A stretch of 64,000 nucleotides of DNA from Corynebacterium rouxii. GTDB taxonomy: Bacteria; Actinomycetota; Actinomycetes; Mycobacteriales; Mycobacteriaceae. Shown piece by piece: positions 1-11,207 of the stretch. Positions within the stretch are counted from its first letter, which is position 1. Every line of letters begins with the position of its first letter. A program made the translations under genes and the position numbers. Location: NCBI RefSeq assembly GCF_902702935.1, contig NZ_LR738855.1:806001-870000 (forward strand). Reading direction: 5' to 3'. Under the pieces are notes generated by a model that ran no database searches, had not been told where the DNA came from, and worked only from the letters and a program-made list of their open reading frames with translations.

Positions 1-868
1 CCAGCCCATTATTGACTACCGCTTCCTAGAGCCGCTGCCGCGTGGCATTATTTTGGCGGCGACCCCGCTAGGAAATATCGGTGATGCCTCGCCACGCTTG
101 GCTCAAGCATTAGCTCAAGCGCATGTAGTCGCAGCTGAGGACACTCGGCGCACGCGTGCTCTCGCTCAGGCGTTGGGCGTAGAAATTACAGGTCAGGTGC
201 TCAGCAACTTTGATCACAATGAGCAAGGTCGTGCCCAACAACTTGTCGAGATGGCACGAACACACACCGTTGTCGTTGTGACTGATGCCGGTATGCCTAT
301 CGTGTCGGATCCTGGATTCCCGTTGGTAGAAGCAGCACACGAGGCAGGTGTTCCGGTGACATGTTTCCCTGGACCTTCTGCTGTGCCGACCGCCTTGGCG
401 TTGTCGGGGCTTCATGTAGGCAAATTCGCCTTTGATGGATTCGCGCCTCGTAAGCAAGGACAGCGGCGTGCTTGGCTGGAATCTTTGCAACAAGAACAAC
501 GCGCGGTGTGCTTTTTTGAATCGCCGCACCGAATTGCAGCAACGCTTGCCGACGCCGCCGAGGTGCTCGGTGCGAAGCGTCGTGCGGCCGTAGCGCGTGA
601 GCTCACAAAAACTTTCGAGGAGGTTCGCCGCGGTGGGCTAGGAGAGCTTGCCGAGTGGGCAGCAGGGGGAATAAAGGGTGAGATCAGCGTTGTTATCGAA
701 GGGGTACAACATGTGCAGCATGAAGATGCACATTCCTTGGTTGCAGTAGTGGAAGAGCGTGTTTTGGCTGGTGAAAGGCTCAAATCTGCGTGTGGTGAAG
801 TTGCTGCCCACTACGGAGTAAGCAAGAAACAACTGTATGATGCAGTCCTCGAATCACGTGCTGGGTAG
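1..868 (+). CDS. rsmI: 16S rRNA (cytidine-1402-2'-O)-methyltransferase RsmI, 5' end outside window
   Basis: RsmI 2'-O-methylates C1402 of 16S rRNA with S-adenosylmethionine. The N-terminal signature ATPLGNIGD is followed by [23 protein letters not shown] and [16 protein letters not shown], all typical of the tetrapyrrole-methylase fold of this family. The frame stays open from the first bases of the window and reads through [20 protein letters not shown], so the TTG at 53 is unlikely to be the start; the true start lies upstream of the window. The stop is at 866-868. metG follows after 23 bases. Identification is firm; only the N-terminus is missing. Confidence 0.93.
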   Translation, partial: QPIIDYRFLEPLPRGIILAATPLGNIGDASPRLAQALAQAHVVAAEDTRRTRALAQALGVEITGQVLSNFDHNEQGRAQQLVEMARTHTVVVVTDAGMPIVSDPGFPLVEAAHEAGVPVTCFPGPSAVPTALALSGLHVGKFAFDGFAPRKQGQRRAWLESLQQEQRAVCFFESPHRIAATLADAAEVLGAKRRAAVARELTKTFEEVRRGGLGELAEWAAGGIKGEISVVIEGVQHVQHEDAHSLVAVVEERVLAGERLKSACGEVAAHYGVSKKQLYDAVLESRAG

Positions 869-891
869 GAAATAAATTAAGGTATATAACC

Positions 892-2724
892 ATGAATAAC
901 CGTGTTCTCGTTTCTGTTGCTTGGCCTTATGCCAACGGCCCCCGCCATATCGGCCATGTGGCGGGCTTTGGTGTTCCTTCTGATGTGTTCGCTCGCTACC
1001 AGCGAATGTCGGGCGCAGAGGTGCTCATGGTTTCAGGCACGGACGAGCACGGCACCCCACTGTTGGTGCAGGCAGATAAAGAAGGCGTATCAGTCAAGGA
1101 GCTTGCTGATCGCTACAACCGTCAGATTGTGGAAGACCTCGCTGGTCTAGGGTTGTCTTACGATCTGTTCACCCGTACCACCACTCGTAATCACTACGCT
1201 GTTGTGCAGGACTTGTTCAAGGGCTTGTATGAAAACGGCTACATGGTCAAAGAGACAACGATGGGTGCAGTTTCGCCATCAACGGGTAGGACGTTGCCGG
1301 ACCGCTACATTGAAGGAACCTGTCCTGTCTGTGGCGCTTCGGGCGCGCGTGGCGATCAGTGTGATACGTGTGGTAACCAGCTTGATCCGGCAGATCTGAT
1401 CAATCCTGTATCAAAGATCAACGGTGAAACGCCTAAGTTCATTGAGACCGAGCATTTTCTTCTCGATCTTCCTGCTCTTGCTGATGCTCTCGCTGCATGG
1501 TTGAAGGATCGTAAAGATTGGCGACCCAACGTTTTGAAGTTCTCGTTGAATCTGCTGGAGGACCTGCGTCCTCGTGCGATGAGCCGTGACATCGACTGGG
1601 GTATTCCTATTCCTGTCGAGGGTTGGCAGGACAACGGGGCAAAGAAGCTTTACGTGTGGTTTGACGCAGTAGTGGGATATCTATCTGCTTCGATTGAGTG
1701 GGCTTATCGCACTGGCGACCCTGAGGCATGGAAGAAGTGGTGGAACGATCCGGAGTCTGCGGGCTACTACTTCATGGGTAAGGACAACATTACGTTCCAC
1801 TCCCAGATCTGGCCTGCTGAGCTCTTGGGCTACCAAGGCAAGGGAGCTAAGGGGGGTTCGGTCCACAGCTTGGGCGAGCTGAATCTTCCTACAGAAGTTG
1901 TGTCTTCGGAGTTCCTTACGATGTCGGGCTCGAAATTCTCGTCGTCTAAGGGCATCGTCATTTACGTCAAGGACTTCCTCAAAGAATTTGGTGCAGACCC
2001 ACTGCGCTACTTCATTGCTGTTGCTGGCCCAGAAAATAACGACACGGACTTCACGTGGGATGAGTTTGTTCGCCGCGTGAACAACGAGCTTGCTAACGGT
2101 TGGGGCAACTTGGTCAACCGTACGGTTTCGATGGCGTATAAGAACTTCGGTGAGGTTCCAACACCAGGTGAGCTGACTGAGTCGGATAAGAAGATCCTTG
2201 CTCAGGCAGAGGAAGCCTTTGCTATCGTTGGTGAGGCATTGGCACATTCTCGCTTCAAGCAGGGCATCACTCACGCCATGCATATTGTTGGCGAGGCTAA
2301 CGCTTACATTGCGGAGCAGCAGCCATGGAAGCTTGCTAAGGATGAGTCGCAGCGTGAGCGCCTAGCTACTGTTTTGTGGACTGCTTTGCAGGTTGTGTCT
2401 GACTGCAACGTGCTTCTTACCCCGTACCTGCCTCATATTGCTCAGCAAGTGCATGAGACGTTGGGCCGCGATGGTGTCTGGGCCGCTAAGCCGCAGATCG
2501 TTGAGGTTACTGACGACATGCCCGTTGAGCCTATTGGCGTGGGTATTCCAGAGGCTGGTCAGACTTATCCGGTGATCATGGGCGATTACACATCCCAGCA
2601 GGCACGGTGGGCTCGTGTCGACGTTCAGCCTGGTACTGCGCTATCGAAGCCGAAGCCACTCATTGCCAAGTTGGATCCAGAGCTTGGAGTAACGGGCCCT
2701 GAGTGGGCTCCAGTTAATCCGTAG
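892..2724 (+). CDS. metG: methionyl-tRNA synthetase
   Basis: Class I aminoacyl-tRNA synthetase that charges tRNA-Met in the cytoplasm. The ATP-binding HIGH motif is present near residue 20 (PRHIGHVAG), and the KMSKS-type loop appears as KFSSSKG near residue 350. A zinc knuckle with CPVCG and CDTCG pairs lies around residues 145-165. At 610 residues it ends after the anticodon-binding helical domain and lacks the C-terminal EMAP-like tRNA-binding domain found in longer MetG proteins, as is usual in actinobacteria. The ATG at 892 follows a purine-rich AGGAAAT tract about 18 bases upstream. It lies 23 bases after rsmI. Confidence 0.96.
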   Translation: MNNRVLVSVAWPYANGPRHIGHVAGFGVPSDVFARYQRMSGAEVLMVSGTDEHGTPLLVQADKEGVSVKELADRYNRQIVEDLAGLGLSYDLFTRTTTRNHYAVVQDLFKGLYENGYMVKETTMGAVSPSTGRTLPDRYIEGTCPVCGASGARGDQCDTCGNQLDPADLINPVSKINGETPKFIETEHFLLDLPALADALAAWLKDRKDWRPNVLKFSLNLLEDLRPRAMSRDIDWGIPIPVEGWQDNGAKKLYVWFDAVVGYLSASIEWAYRTGDPEAWKKWWNDPESAGYYFMGKDNITFHSQIWPAELLGYQGKGAKGGSVHSLGELNLPTEVVSSEFLTMSGSKFSSSKGIVIYVKDFLKEFGADPLRYFIAVAGPENNDTDFTWDEFVRRVNNELANGWGNLVNRTVSMAYKNFGEVPTPGELTESDKKILAQAEEAFAIVGEALAHSRFKQGITHAMHIVGEANAYIAEQQPWKLAKDESQRERLATVLWTALQVVSDCNVLLTPYLPHIAQQVHETLGRDGVWAAKPQIVEVTDDMPVEPIGVGIPEAGQTYPVIMGDYTSQQARWARVDVQPGTALSKPKPLIAKLDPELGVTGPEWAPVNP

Positions 2725-2732
2725 TTCTTTTC

Positions 2733-2738
2733 TATACT
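2733..2738 (+). promoter_or_regulatory. -10 hexamer of a leaderless promoter for tatD
   Basis: TATACT ends 7 bases before the tatD ATG, no Shine-Dalgarno sequence is present, and it lies just after the metG stop. This spacing would place the transcript start at the start codon. Inference from spacing only; no clear -35 is visible. Confidence 0.6.
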
Positions 2739-2745
2739 GGCTAGC

Positions 2746-3585
2746 ATGTCAAAAAAGAAGCCTCGTCCGATTCCTGTTCCAGCCGATACCATTCCAGGGC
2801 TTATCGACGCTCACACGCACATCGCCTCGTGTGGTGCGAAGGAACAAGATGAGGTAGATGCTCTCGTGCAACGAGCGCTTGCTGCTGGCGTTGAACGGAT
2901 CTGTACCGTAGGCGACGGGCTGGCAGAGGCAGAATATGCGCTTCAAGCAGCACATATGAATTCCCGCGTGTTTGCGGCATGTGCTATCCATCCGACGCGC
3001 GCTGGTGAGCTTGATCAGGCAGCCCGTGAACGGCTGACTGTGATGGCTCATGATCCGCGCTGTGTCGCGATTGGGGAAACCGGTATTGATACCTACTGGA
3101 TTACCCATGACCCCGACAACACTGCGGATATTGAAACTCAAGAAGAAGCTTTGCGATGGCACATTGATTTAGCCGTTGCTTCCGGAAAAGCGCTGATGAT
3201 TCACAACCGTGAGGGTGACGACCACCTCATACGTATTCTCGACGATGCTCCGCAGCCACCAGAAACTATCCTGCACTGTTTTTCCTCACCGATTGATGTG
3301 GCAAAGCAAGCCCTCGACCGTGGATACGTGCTGAGCTTTGCAGGAAATGTGACTTTTAAGCGTAACGAGGAACTGCGAGAAGCTGCGCGGATCGCTCCTA
3401 TTTCACAAGTACTTATCGAAACCGACGCTCCCTACATGACCCCAGAGCCTTTTCGAGGTGTACGTAATGAGTCCGCATTGATCGGCCATACGGCATTGTG
3501 CGTTGCTACATCCCGTGGGGAATTGGTGGCTGACTTCGTGGCTGGAATTTCGCAAACTTTTGATCGGGTGTACGGCCTTGCTTAA
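2746..3585 (+). CDS. tatD: TatD family metal-dependent hydrolase
   Basis: TatD proteins are TIM-barrel metal-dependent nucleases with 3'-5' exonuclease activity in studied members. Metal ligands are visible in order: DAHTHI near residue 20, CAIHPTRA, the glutamate of IGETGID, HNRE, HCFS and ETDAPYMTP. The length of 279 residues is normal for the family. The gene has its own likely leaderless promoter after metG. The order metG, tatD, rpfB, rsmA, ispE is a conserved actinobacterial neighbourhood, which supports orthology. The cellular substrate is not shown by the sequence. Confidence 0.93.
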   Translation: MSKKKPRPIPVPADTIPGLIDAHTHIASCGAKEQDEVDALVQRALAAGVERICTVGDGLAEAEYALQAAHMNSRVFAACAIHPTRAGELDQAARERLTVMAHDPRCVAIGETGIDTYWITHDPDNTADIETQEEALRWHIDLAVASGKALMIHNREGDDHLIRILDDAPQPPETILHCFSSPIDVAKQALDRGYVLSFAGNVTFKRNEELREAARIAPISQVLIETDAPYMTPEPFRGVRNESALIGHTALCVATSRGELVADFVAGISQTFDRVYGLA

Positions 3586-3685
3586 GACATGTGAGGTTTG
3601 AGTAAACAGATGTGATTGGTGTGCTGAGCGCGATGAGAAGGGCTCGACAATGCCGTGCTGTTATCGTATTGTTATTTTTTATTAA

Positions 3686-4903
<1,218 letters not shown>

Positions 4904-4940
4904 TTTCACCCTCAACTACTGTCCCAATGCTTGCGCAGGG

Positions 4941-4946
4941 TAGATT
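4941..4946 (+). promoter_or_regulatory. -10 hexamer of a probable leaderless promoter for rsmA
   Basis: TAGATT ends 8 bases before the ATG at 4955, and no Shine-Dalgarno sequence is present. It supports 4955 rather than the TTG at 4931 as the start. Inference from spacing. Confidence 0.5.
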
Positions 4947-4954
4947 TATTTCTC

Positions 4955-5842
4955 ATGGAAGATCAGGCATCTGCGCAGTTATTGGGACCGGTGGAAATTC
5001 GTCAGTTGGCGGAAAAACTCGACGTTACCCCCACTAAAAAACTGGGACAAAACTTTGTTCACGATCCAAACACAGTCAGAATGATCGTTTCCGCAGCCGA
5101 CCTTAAATCCGATGATCATGTCATCGAAGTGGGGCCAGGCCTTGGATCCTTAACACTTGCCTTGCTCGATACGGCTCAAAAAGTCACCGCGGTCGAGATT
5201 GATCCTCGCCTTGCACAGCAACTACCACTGACCGTTGCAGAACGCGCCGGCCAGTTTGCTGACCGACTCAACCTGATCCACAAAGACGCACTCACCGTCG
5301 TGCCGGAGGAAATTGATCACCCCACGGCTTTGGTGGCAAACCTGCCCTATAACGTGTCGGTGCCGGTGCTGCTTCACCTATTGCAGATTTTCCCTACCAT
5401 TCGCCGCGTGCTGGTGATGGTGCAAGCAGAAGTCGCAGACCGTCTTGCCGCAGACCCCGGCAACAAGGTTTATGGTGTCCCAAGCGTCAAAGCATCCTTC
5501 TACGGAAACGTCCGCCGCGCTGGTTCCATTGGAAAGAACGTCTTCTGGCCAGCGCCCAAGATCGAATCAGGCTTAGTTCGTATCGACGTATTCGATCCTG
5601 ATCACCAACCATGGCCTGTGACTGATGGCATGCGCAAGGCAGTGTTCCCACTGATCGACTCAGCCTTTGCCCAACGTCGCAAGACCCTTCGTGCGGCCCT
5701 CAGCGGACACTTTGGATCAGGGCAGGCCGCAGAAGAAGCGCTGCGCGCAGCCAACATTGATCCCACCCTCCGTGGGGAAAAGCTTGATATTGCAGACTTC
5801 GTTCGTCTCGCCCACGTCACCACCGCCCAGGAGCAGGCATGA
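4955..5842 (+). CDS. rsmA: 16S rRNA dimethyladenosine transferase RsmA (KsgA)
   Basis: Dimethylates two adjacent adenosines (A1518 and A1519) near the 3' end of 16S rRNA during 30S assembly, using S-adenosylmethionine. Visible motifs are [10 protein letters not shown], the SAM-binding [10 protein letters not shown], the acidic VEIDPRL, and the catalytic [12 protein letters not shown]-terminal [12 protein letters not shown] is also characteristic. The length of 295 residues is normal. The stop overlaps the ispE start by four bases (ATGA), so the two are translationally coupled. It probably starts its own leaderless transcript after rpfB. Confidence 0.95.
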   Translation: MEDQASAQLLGPVEIRQLAEKLDVTPTKKLGQNFVHDPNTVRMIVSAADLKSDDHVIEVGPGLGSLTLALLDTAQKVTAVEIDPRLAQQLPLTVAERAGQFADRLNLIHKDALTVVPEEIDHPTALVANLPYNVSVPVLLHLLQIFPTIRRVLVMVQAEVADRLAADPGNKVYGVPSVKASFYGNVRRAGSIGKNVFWPAPKIESGLVRIDVFDPDHQPWPVTDGMRKAVFPLIDSAFAQRRKTLRAALSGHFGSGQAAEEALRAANIDPTLRGEKLDIADFVRLAHVTTAQEQA

Positions 5843-6774
5843 GTAGTCACACCATCACAGCGGTTGCCTCGTCAAAAGTCAACCTTCATCTTGGTGTCGG
5901 GAACGCGCGTGACGACGGCTACCATGAGCTCGTCACAGTTTTTCAATCACTGAGCCTGCATGACACCATCACGGTGACACCAGCCACAGATGATTCGCAG
6001 GATGCTGAGGAGCAGAGAATCGTCGCAACGCTGAGCGTGAGCGGAAACAGCGCACAAGTCGTGCCTACCGACTCCACCAATCTCGCATGGCAGGCAGCCG
6101 AGAAAATGTACCAAGCGCATCGTCGCAATGGAGGAGCCCCCACCAAGCGCGTGCACATTGTCATCGACAAAGGTATTCCTGTTGCAGGTGGTATGGCTGG
6201 AGGATCGGCCGATGCCGCAGCCACGTTAGCGGCTATGGCATATTACTTGGGCAACACAGTTACTGAGCAAGAAATCTTGAGCATTGCCGCTGAGCTGGGC
6301 TCCGATGTTCCTTTTACTTACCTCGGCGATACTCGGCTAGGAACAGGGCGCGGCGAACAACTCGTTCCAGTTTTATCGCGTGGAACCTACCATTGGGCGC
6401 TCGCTTTTTCCCCCAAGGGCCTATCTACGCCAGAGGTGTTTCACAAAATTGATCAGATGGATCGCCAACCTCGCTTAGACGTCACTGATCTCAACGCGGC
6501 ACTCCTCACGGGGGATCCGCACAAAGTCGCAGCACATCTGCACAACGACCTTCAAGCAGCGGCGCTTTCATTGCGTCCTGAACTGCGTACCACCCTAGAA
6601 CAAGGTCGTGCCGCCGGGGCGTTGGCTGGGATCGTATCGGGATCCGGGCCTACCTGCGCCTTCCTCTGCGAAGACGCTGAAACCGCTCAAGCAGTCGCTG
6701 CCGAATTAAGCTTGCACTACCGAACCGCAGTCGCCGCTGGACCTGTACGCGGCGCACACGTGAAAGGACACTAG
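5839..6774 (+). CDS. ispE: 4-diphosphocytidyl-2-C-methyl-D-erythritol kinase
   Basis: GHMP-family kinase of the non-mevalonate (MEP) isoprenoid pathway; it phosphorylates CDP-methylerythritol with ATP. The substrate region [11 protein letters not shown] is near the N-terminus, the ATP loop is [17 protein letters not shown], and the third GHMP motif is [11 protein letters not shown]. It overlaps rsmA by four bases and its stop shares one base with the following ABC-F gene (TAGTG), so the three form a tight operon. With uppS and the MEP pathway it feeds prenyl-phosphate carriers used for the cell wall. Length 311 is typical. Confidence 0.95.
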   Translation: MSSHTITAVASSKVNLHLGVGNARDDGYHELVTVFQSLSLHDTITVTPATDDSQDAEEQRIVATLSVSGNSAQVVPTDSTNLAWQAAEKMYQAHRRNGGAPTKRVHIVIDKGIPVAGGMAGGSADAAATLAAMAYYLGNTVTEQEILSIAAELGSDVPFTYLGDTRLGTGRGEQLVPVLSRGTYHWALAFSPKGLSTPEVFHKIDQMDRQPRLDVTDLNAALLTGDPHKVAAHLHNDLQAAALSLRPELRTTLEQGRAAGALAGIVSGSGPTCAFLCEDAETAQAVAAELSLHYRTAVAAGPVRGAHVKGH

Positions 6775-8582
6775 TGGCCAACCTCATCAACCTAGAAAAC
6801 GTCTCCAAGTCCTTTGGGCTGACAACGCTTCTCGACTCGGTGAGCTTAGGTGTCCAAACCGGCGACCGAATCGGCGTGGTAGGCCTCAACGGTGGCGGGA
6901 AAACTACATTGCTAGAAATCCTCACGGGGATCGAACCGCCAGATTCCGGTCGAGTAAGCCACAACACGGATCTGCGCATGGCGGTGGTGACCCAGCGAGC
7001 AGAGCTCAATCCAGCTGACAGCGTGGCCGACGTCGTACTATCGCCACTAGGCCTCGAAACTTTCGAGTGGGCCTCCAATGCCAAAGTCCGCGAAGTACTT
7101 GGCGGCCTTGGGATCGTCGACCTCGGCTTGGACACCGAAGTGGGCTCGCTATCCGGTGGCGAACGTCGACGCGTTAATCTCGCAGCAGCTTTGGTCAAAG
7201 ACCTCGACCTTATCGTGCTCGACGAGCCCACCAACCATCTTGACGTTGAAGGTGTGCAGTGGCTTGCCGACCACCTGCTTTCTCGCAAACTAGCCATCGT
7301 CGTTGTCACCCACGACCGCTGGTTCCTGGACACCATTGCCACCCAAACATGGGAAGTACATGACGGAACCGTCGACGCCTACGAAGGCGGATATAACGAC
7401 TGGACTTTCGCACGTGCAGAACGCTCCCGCCAAGCAGACGCCGTAGAACAGCGCCGCCAAAACCTCGCCCGTAAGGAACTAGCATGGCTGCGTCGTGGTG
7501 CTCCCGCGCGTACCTCAAAGCCGCGCTATCGTATCGAAGCCGCAGAAGCACTCATCGCTGACGTACCGGAACCACGCAACAAAATCGAATTGATGGCCTT
7601 TGCCAAACATCGCCAAGGAAAAGTCGTCGTTGAGTTAGAAGACGCCACCATCGCCACTCCAGACGGGCGTACATTGGTCAACAACCTCACGTGGCGCCTC
7701 GCGCCGGGTGAGCGCATTGGTTTGGTTGGAGTTAACGGTTCCGGAAAGACCACGCTGCTACGTACAATCGCTGGCGACCATGCGCTTACCGCTGGCAAAC
7801 GAATTGAAGGCCGAACCGTACGCTTGGGATGGCTGCGTCAGGAGCTTGACGACCTCGATCCCACCATGCGCCTTCTTGATGCCGTAGAAGATGTTGCCTC
7901 CTATATCACGCTGGGTAAAAAAGAGATTTCTGCTTCTCAGCTCGCCGAACGCCTCGGGTTTTCCGCAAAACGCCAGCGCACTCCCGTGGGGGATCTTTCC
8001 GGTGGTGAGCGCCGTCGCCTGCAGCTCACGAGGGTTCTCATGAGCGAGCCGAACCTTTTGCTTCTCGACGAGCCTACGAACGACCTCGACATTGACACCC
8101 TCCAGGAGCTCGAGTCGCTTCTCGACGGCTGGGCAGGAACACTCATCGTAATCTCCCACGATCGCTACTTGATCGAAAGAATCGCGGATTCTACGTGGGC
8201 GCTTTTCGGCGATGGGCAACTCACAAACCTGCCAGGCGGAATCGACGAGTACCTCAAGCGTCGTGAAGCATTGGCTACACAGAACCAATCTGGAGTAGTC
8301 AACCTCGGCGGCAACGATGAGGCAGCAAGCACGCCAGCGCCGGAGAAAAAGCTGAGCTCGCAGGAAGAACGCGAGATTACCAAACAGATGAACGCCCTAG
8401 AACGTAAGATGGGCAAACTTGATCCCAAGATTGAAAAAATCAACGAGGAGATGGCAGCTGCTGCGCAACGCCTCGACACCGCTGAGCTCACGCGACTCGA
8501 TGTCGAGCTAAGCACCCTGACCGAACAACGCGAAGCTCTCGAGATGGAATGGATGGAGCTAGGTGAACGCCTCGAATCCTAG
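6774..8582 (+). CDS. ABC-F family ATPase (Uup/EttA-like, ribosome-associated)
   Basis: Two ATP-binding cassettes sit in one chain with no membrane domain, which defines ABC-F proteins; these act on the ribosome rather than in transport. Cassette 1 has Walker A GLNGGGKT, signature LSGGERRR and Walker B VLDEPTNHLD. Cassette 2 has GVNGSGKT, LSGGERRR and LLDEPTNDLD. The linker is charged and contains a WLRRGAPARTSK segment as in Uup-type members, and the last 80 residues look like a coiled coil. GTG start at 6774 overlaps the ispE stop. Whether it is a housekeeping translation factor or a resistance type cannot be told from sequence; Uup-like is my best call. Confidence 0.88.
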   Translation: MANLINLENVSKSFGLTTLLDSVSLGVQTGDRIGVVGLNGGGKTTLLEILTGIEPPDSGRVSHNTDLRMAVVTQRAELNPADSVADVVLSPLGLETFEWASNAKVREVLGGLGIVDLGLDTEVGSLSGGERRRVNLAAALVKDLDLIVLDEPTNHLDVEGVQWLADHLLSRKLAIVVVTHDRWFLDTIATQTWEVHDGTVDAYEGGYNDWTFARAERSRQADAVEQRRQNLARKELAWLRRGAPARTSKPRYRIEAAEALIADVPEPRNKIELMAFAKHRQGKVVVELEDATIATPDGRTLVNNLTWRLAPGERIGLVGVNGSGKTTLLRTIAGDHALTAGKRIEGRTVRLGWLRQELDDLDPTMRLLDAVEDVASYITLGKKEISASQLAERLGFSAKRQRTPVGDLSGGERRRLQLTRVLMSEPNLLLLDEPTNDLDIDTLQELESLLDGWAGTLIVISHDRYLIERIADSTWALFGDGQLTNLPGGIDEYLKRREALATQNQSGVVNLGGNDEAASTPAPEKKLSSQEEREITKQMNALERKMGKLDPKIEKINEEMAAAAQRLDTAELTRLDVELSTLTEQREALEMEWMELGERLES

Positions 8583-8587
8583 ACGTG

Positions 8588-8593
8588 TAGGGT
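8588..8593 (+). promoter_or_regulatory. -10 hexamer of a leaderless promoter
   Basis: TAGGGT ends 7 bases before the ATG at 8601. It supports ATG 8601 over the GTG at 8592, which would lie upstream of the transcript start. Inference from spacing. Confidence 0.5.
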
Positions 8594-8600
8594 GGGGTGC

Positions 8601-8924
8601 ATGATTTTGATCAACGTGAAATACCAAGTGCGCCCCGAATACGTCGATACCTTTCTCGACGAGGTGAAGTGGTTTACCGACGCTTGCCGTGCCGAAGAAG
8701 GCAACCTCTTTTTTGACTGGTTTAAAAACCCTGAAAAAGACAACGAATTTATCTTGGTTGAAGGATTTAAAGACGGCACCGATGTGGCGCACGTACAGTC
8801 CGCAGAGTTCCAGCGCGCCTGCGAAGAAATTCCTCGCTACCTCCTAGAAACACCAAAGATTATCAACGTCTCCATCCCAGGAAAGACCGAATGGGACACC
8901 ATGGCTGAATTTGTTGTTGAGTAA
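8601..8924 (+). CDS. antibiotic biosynthesis monooxygenase (ABM) domain protein
   Basis: Single ABM-fold protein of 107 residues, a ferredoxin-like dimeric fold found in quinol monooxygenases and heme-degrading enzymes. The pattern of an N-terminal strand (INVKYQVRPEYVDTFLDEV), then EEGNLFFDWFKNPE, EFILVEGFKD and a HVQSAEFQRACEEIP helix matches the family. No cofactor site can be assigned. A strong terminator follows directly, so it ends the operon or forms its own unit. Specific function unknown; a YgiN-like oxygenase or dicarbonyl-protective role is possible but unproven. Confidence 0.8.
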   Translation: MILINVKYQVRPEYVDTFLDEVKWFTDACRAEEGNLFFDWFKNPEKDNEFILVEGFKDGTDVAHVQSAEFQRACEEIPRYLLETPKIINVSIPGKTEWDTMAEFVVE

Positions 8925-8934
8925 AAAACTTTTT

Positions 8935-8966
8935 TTGGGGCCGCTGTAATGGTGGCCCTTTTTTAC
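8935..8966 (+). terminator. rho-independent terminator
   Basis: A GC-rich stem (GGGCCGC pairing with GTGGCCC) with a seven-base loop is followed by a run of six T. It closes the transcript of the ABM protein and possibly the upstream ispE/ABC-F operon. Confidence 0.85.
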
Positions 8967-9029
8967 GCACAAACAGTAGTGAAGAGCGAAAATTTCGCCT
9001 TTCGATTTCACTCACGTTAGGAGCACACC

Positions 9030-9419
9030 ATGTTCAAAACAATCGCTCTCGCAGCCATCGGTGCCACCGCTGTTGCCGGAACTGCTGGCGGCGCATGGAT
9101 GTACCACAACTCCAACCAAATGTCCTCGACACCAGAGGTTGCACAAGTTCACATCGACGGCCTGCTCAAGCCCAACAATGAAATCATGATTAGCTCGCTG
9201 TGCGCTCCCACCGACATTCATGCCAAGCTCACAACCAGCTTTGGTGCCACCGCCGATCTAAACCCAGCAGCTGATAGGGGAGAACTCATCGGTTTTGTTA
9301 CCGCCCCCAACAACATTGGCCCAGGGCCTGCCGATGGATACCACACCGTAACTGTTACCTGCGACTCCGGACTTACCGGTAGCGCCACCTTCCCCTCTGC
9401 TGGAAACGGCAACCAGTAA
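9030..9419 (+). CDS. small secreted or membrane-anchored protein, function unknown
   Basis: I do not recognise a family. The 129-residue product begins with an Ala-rich hydrophobic segment (IALAAIGATAVAGTAGG) that could be a signal peptide or a single anchor, followed by a hydrophilic exported domain with two cysteines (SSLCAPTD and VTCDSGL) that could form a disulfide. A clear ribosome binding site (TTAGGAGC) precedes the ATG. It stands 24 bases before the sigma factor gene, and the two are probably co-transcribed, so it may belong to that regulatory unit either as a target or as a sensor. Confidence 0.75.
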   Translation: MFKTIALAAIGATAVAGTAGGAWMYHNSNQMSSTPEVAQVHIDGLLKPNNEIMISSLCAPTDIHAKLTTSFGATADLNPAADRGELIGFVTAPNNIGPGPADGYHTVTVTCDSGLTGSATFPSAGNGNQ

Positions 9420-9443
9420 CCTCCAACTAATAGAAAGAACCCA

Positions 9444-9983
9444 GTGGCACGACGCAACCCTCACGACCTGCGCGAGCACTTCCGCACCTGTTACGTAGCC
9501 AACTATCCCAAGATCTTGGCTTACGTTCGTCGACGCAGCGACACCGTAATCAGCGAAGACCTCACAGCGGAAGTGTTCGCCCGTGCGTGGCGACACTGGG
9601 AAACCCACACCGGCGACGACCTGCCATGGCTCTACGGCATTGCCCGCAACGTGCTCCTCGAGCACTATCGCGCCCGCGATCACCAGACCAGCATTATCAA
9701 AGCCAGCGCTCAACAAGCAACCGATCGCACTCCAGATCTCACCGAAGCGGTCGACACCAGTTTGAGCATTCATGCGGCCTTGCAACGCCTGAATGAAGCC
9801 GATCGAGAAATCCTCCTCCTACACGCATGGGAAGGCCTCGATCCCGCAGAAATCGCCCAAGTTCTTGATATCAGCGCGAACAACGCGCGCGTCAAATTAC
9901 ACCGTGCTCGCACACATCTCGATCAGATTTTGTCCTCATCCACCACCGCTTCGGTGACCACACTTTCCCCACGGAGGGGGTAA
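9444..9983 (+). CDS. ECF-type RNA polymerase sigma factor
   Basis: A two-domain sigma-70 family protein of 179 residues. Region 2 covers about residues 10-75, with YPKILAYVRRR, SEDLTAEVFARAWRHW and PWLYGIARNVLLEHYRAR. Region 4 covers about residues 110-165, with LNEADREILLLHAWEGLDPAEIA and a helix-turn-helix ending in NNARVKLHRARTHL. Regions 1 and 3 are absent, which defines the extracytoplasmic-function group. The GTG start follows AGAAAGAACCC. The next gene encodes a membrane protein that could be its antagonist. The regulon cannot be predicted here. Confidence 0.9.
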   Translation: MARRNPHDLREHFRTCYVANYPKILAYVRRRSDTVISEDLTAEVFARAWRHWETHTGDDLPWLYGIARNVLLEHYRARDHQTSIIKASAQQATDRTPDLTEAVDTSLSIHAALQRLNEADREILLLHAWEGLDPAEIAQVLDISANNARVKLHRARTHLDQILSSSTTASVTTLSPRRG

Positions 9984-9991
9984 CCGCCATC

Positions 9992-11167
9992 ATGTCCTCT
10001 CACCATCACCATTCCTCCGATCGCACACTTGACGCCCTCCGCGCGATCAACCCCGTCGCCGACGACACCCTCTCCCGTGAGGAAACGGTGCGTCGCGACG
10101 CCTCCTTGGCAGCGATTCTCGATCAAGTCACAGTGACCCCATTGCGGCGTCGTCGTGTATCAGCCCCTACGCAGTGGGCTGCTATCGCGGCATCTGTGGC
10201 TTTACTTGCAGGCGGCGGATTGATTCTTCCCAATGTGTTCGACAACAACCCAGCCGTCGCAACAGCTGAGGAAATACTGACAACCACTGCCGATCGTGCA
10301 GGCCATAAAGCTCAAGCTAGTGACATTGCAGCTACCACTTCCGACTTTTTGCGACGAAGTGACACCGACGGCACTGGTACAGTCACCGTCGCCTATGAAG
10401 TTCGCGATGGGGCAATCACGCACAATGTGGATACTTCTGGAGAACTTTCACCCGAGCTCGCACAGCGTGCACAGAATCCAGAACCGCAAATTTCCCCCGC
10501 CCAACTCAATGCCGCAACGGATATGGCGGCCTTTATCGGCGACCATGCGGCGTCGATAGGCGATGGCTCTGAGGCGAAAACTGCCCTCCTCCTCCTCCTA
10601 GTCCCAGGTGCAAGCCCAGCTGCGCAAAAACAGCTCTATGACTTCCTAGCACAACTACCAGGAAACGAGCTGGCGCATGCACAGCAGGCGCACAACAACG
10701 GTGATGACGAGATTGTGTCTGTTATTCGGGAATCCGATGAACTCAGCTTCGATATCGTGCCAGCAACCGGCCAATTAGTACGCGTCGTTGGACTAATCCC
10801 TCGTGTGACAACCAGCGTCGATGCGGCAGGAATTGTCGACTGTGCTCGGGTACGAGGCACACATGGGCCAGAGGAGCTAACATTAGGCTGTGCTGATAAC
10901 AATGCGATGGTTGCGGATCTTTCGTGGGGAAACTGGGGAAGTGATTCTGCGGTCGGTCAGGGCACTGCATGGCTTAATGCTTGCGATCCAAACTGTGCCC
11001 AAGGCCAATGGAAGACCTATCCGGTGAAGGTGACGGTCATGAACAAACGCACGTGCGGCTACAACCTTGAGGTATATACGAAAATCGATGTGGAATATGA
11101 CTCCGACAAACCAGCGCCGGCTGGAGTACCCCTAAAGGAGACATACGAGCCGGTTTGTATACCTTAA
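9992..11167 (+). CDS. CU044_5270-like membrane protein, candidate sigma-factor partner
   Basis: The 391-residue product has a cytoplasmic N-terminus of about 60 residues (starting MSSHHHHSS, then DALRAINPV and REETVRRDASLAAIL), one membrane segment (WAAIAASVALLAGGG), and a large extracytoplasmic domain. This order, and its place right after a sigma factor, resembles the CU044_5270 family that often accompanies ECF sigma genes. No zinc anti-sigma motif (HxxxCxxC) is visible. The last 110 residues carry several cysteines (VDCARV, LGCADN, NACDPNCAQ, RTCGYN, PVCIP), which suggests disulfides outside the membrane. An anti-sigma role is inference from context. Confidence 0.72.
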   Translation: MSSHHHHSSDRTLDALRAINPVADDTLSREETVRRDASLAAILDQVTVTPLRRRRVSAPTQWAAIAASVALLAGGGLILPNVFDNNPAVATAEEILTTTADRAGHKAQASDIAATTSDFLRRSDTDGTGTVTVAYEVRDGAITHNVDTSGELSPELAQRAQNPEPQISPAQLNAATDMAAFIGDHAASIGDGSEAKTALLLLLVPGASPAAQKQLYDFLAQLPGNELAHAQQAHNNGDDEIVSVIRESDELSFDIVPATGQLVRVVGLIPRVTTSVDAAGIVDCARVRGTHGPEELTLGCADNNAMVADLSWGNWGSDSAVGQGTAWLNACDPNCAQGQWKTYPVKVTVMNKRTCGYNLEVYTKIDVEYDSDKPAPAGVPLKETYEPVCIP

Positions 11168-11207
11168 TGTCCACGAGTGGTCAGTGAGCTCGGTAGGGTT
11201 GATGAGT

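Noticed and set aside
53..55. TTG at 53 as rsmI start
   Set aside because: The frame is open and protein-like up to the window edge, and starting at 53 would remove the first strand of the fold.
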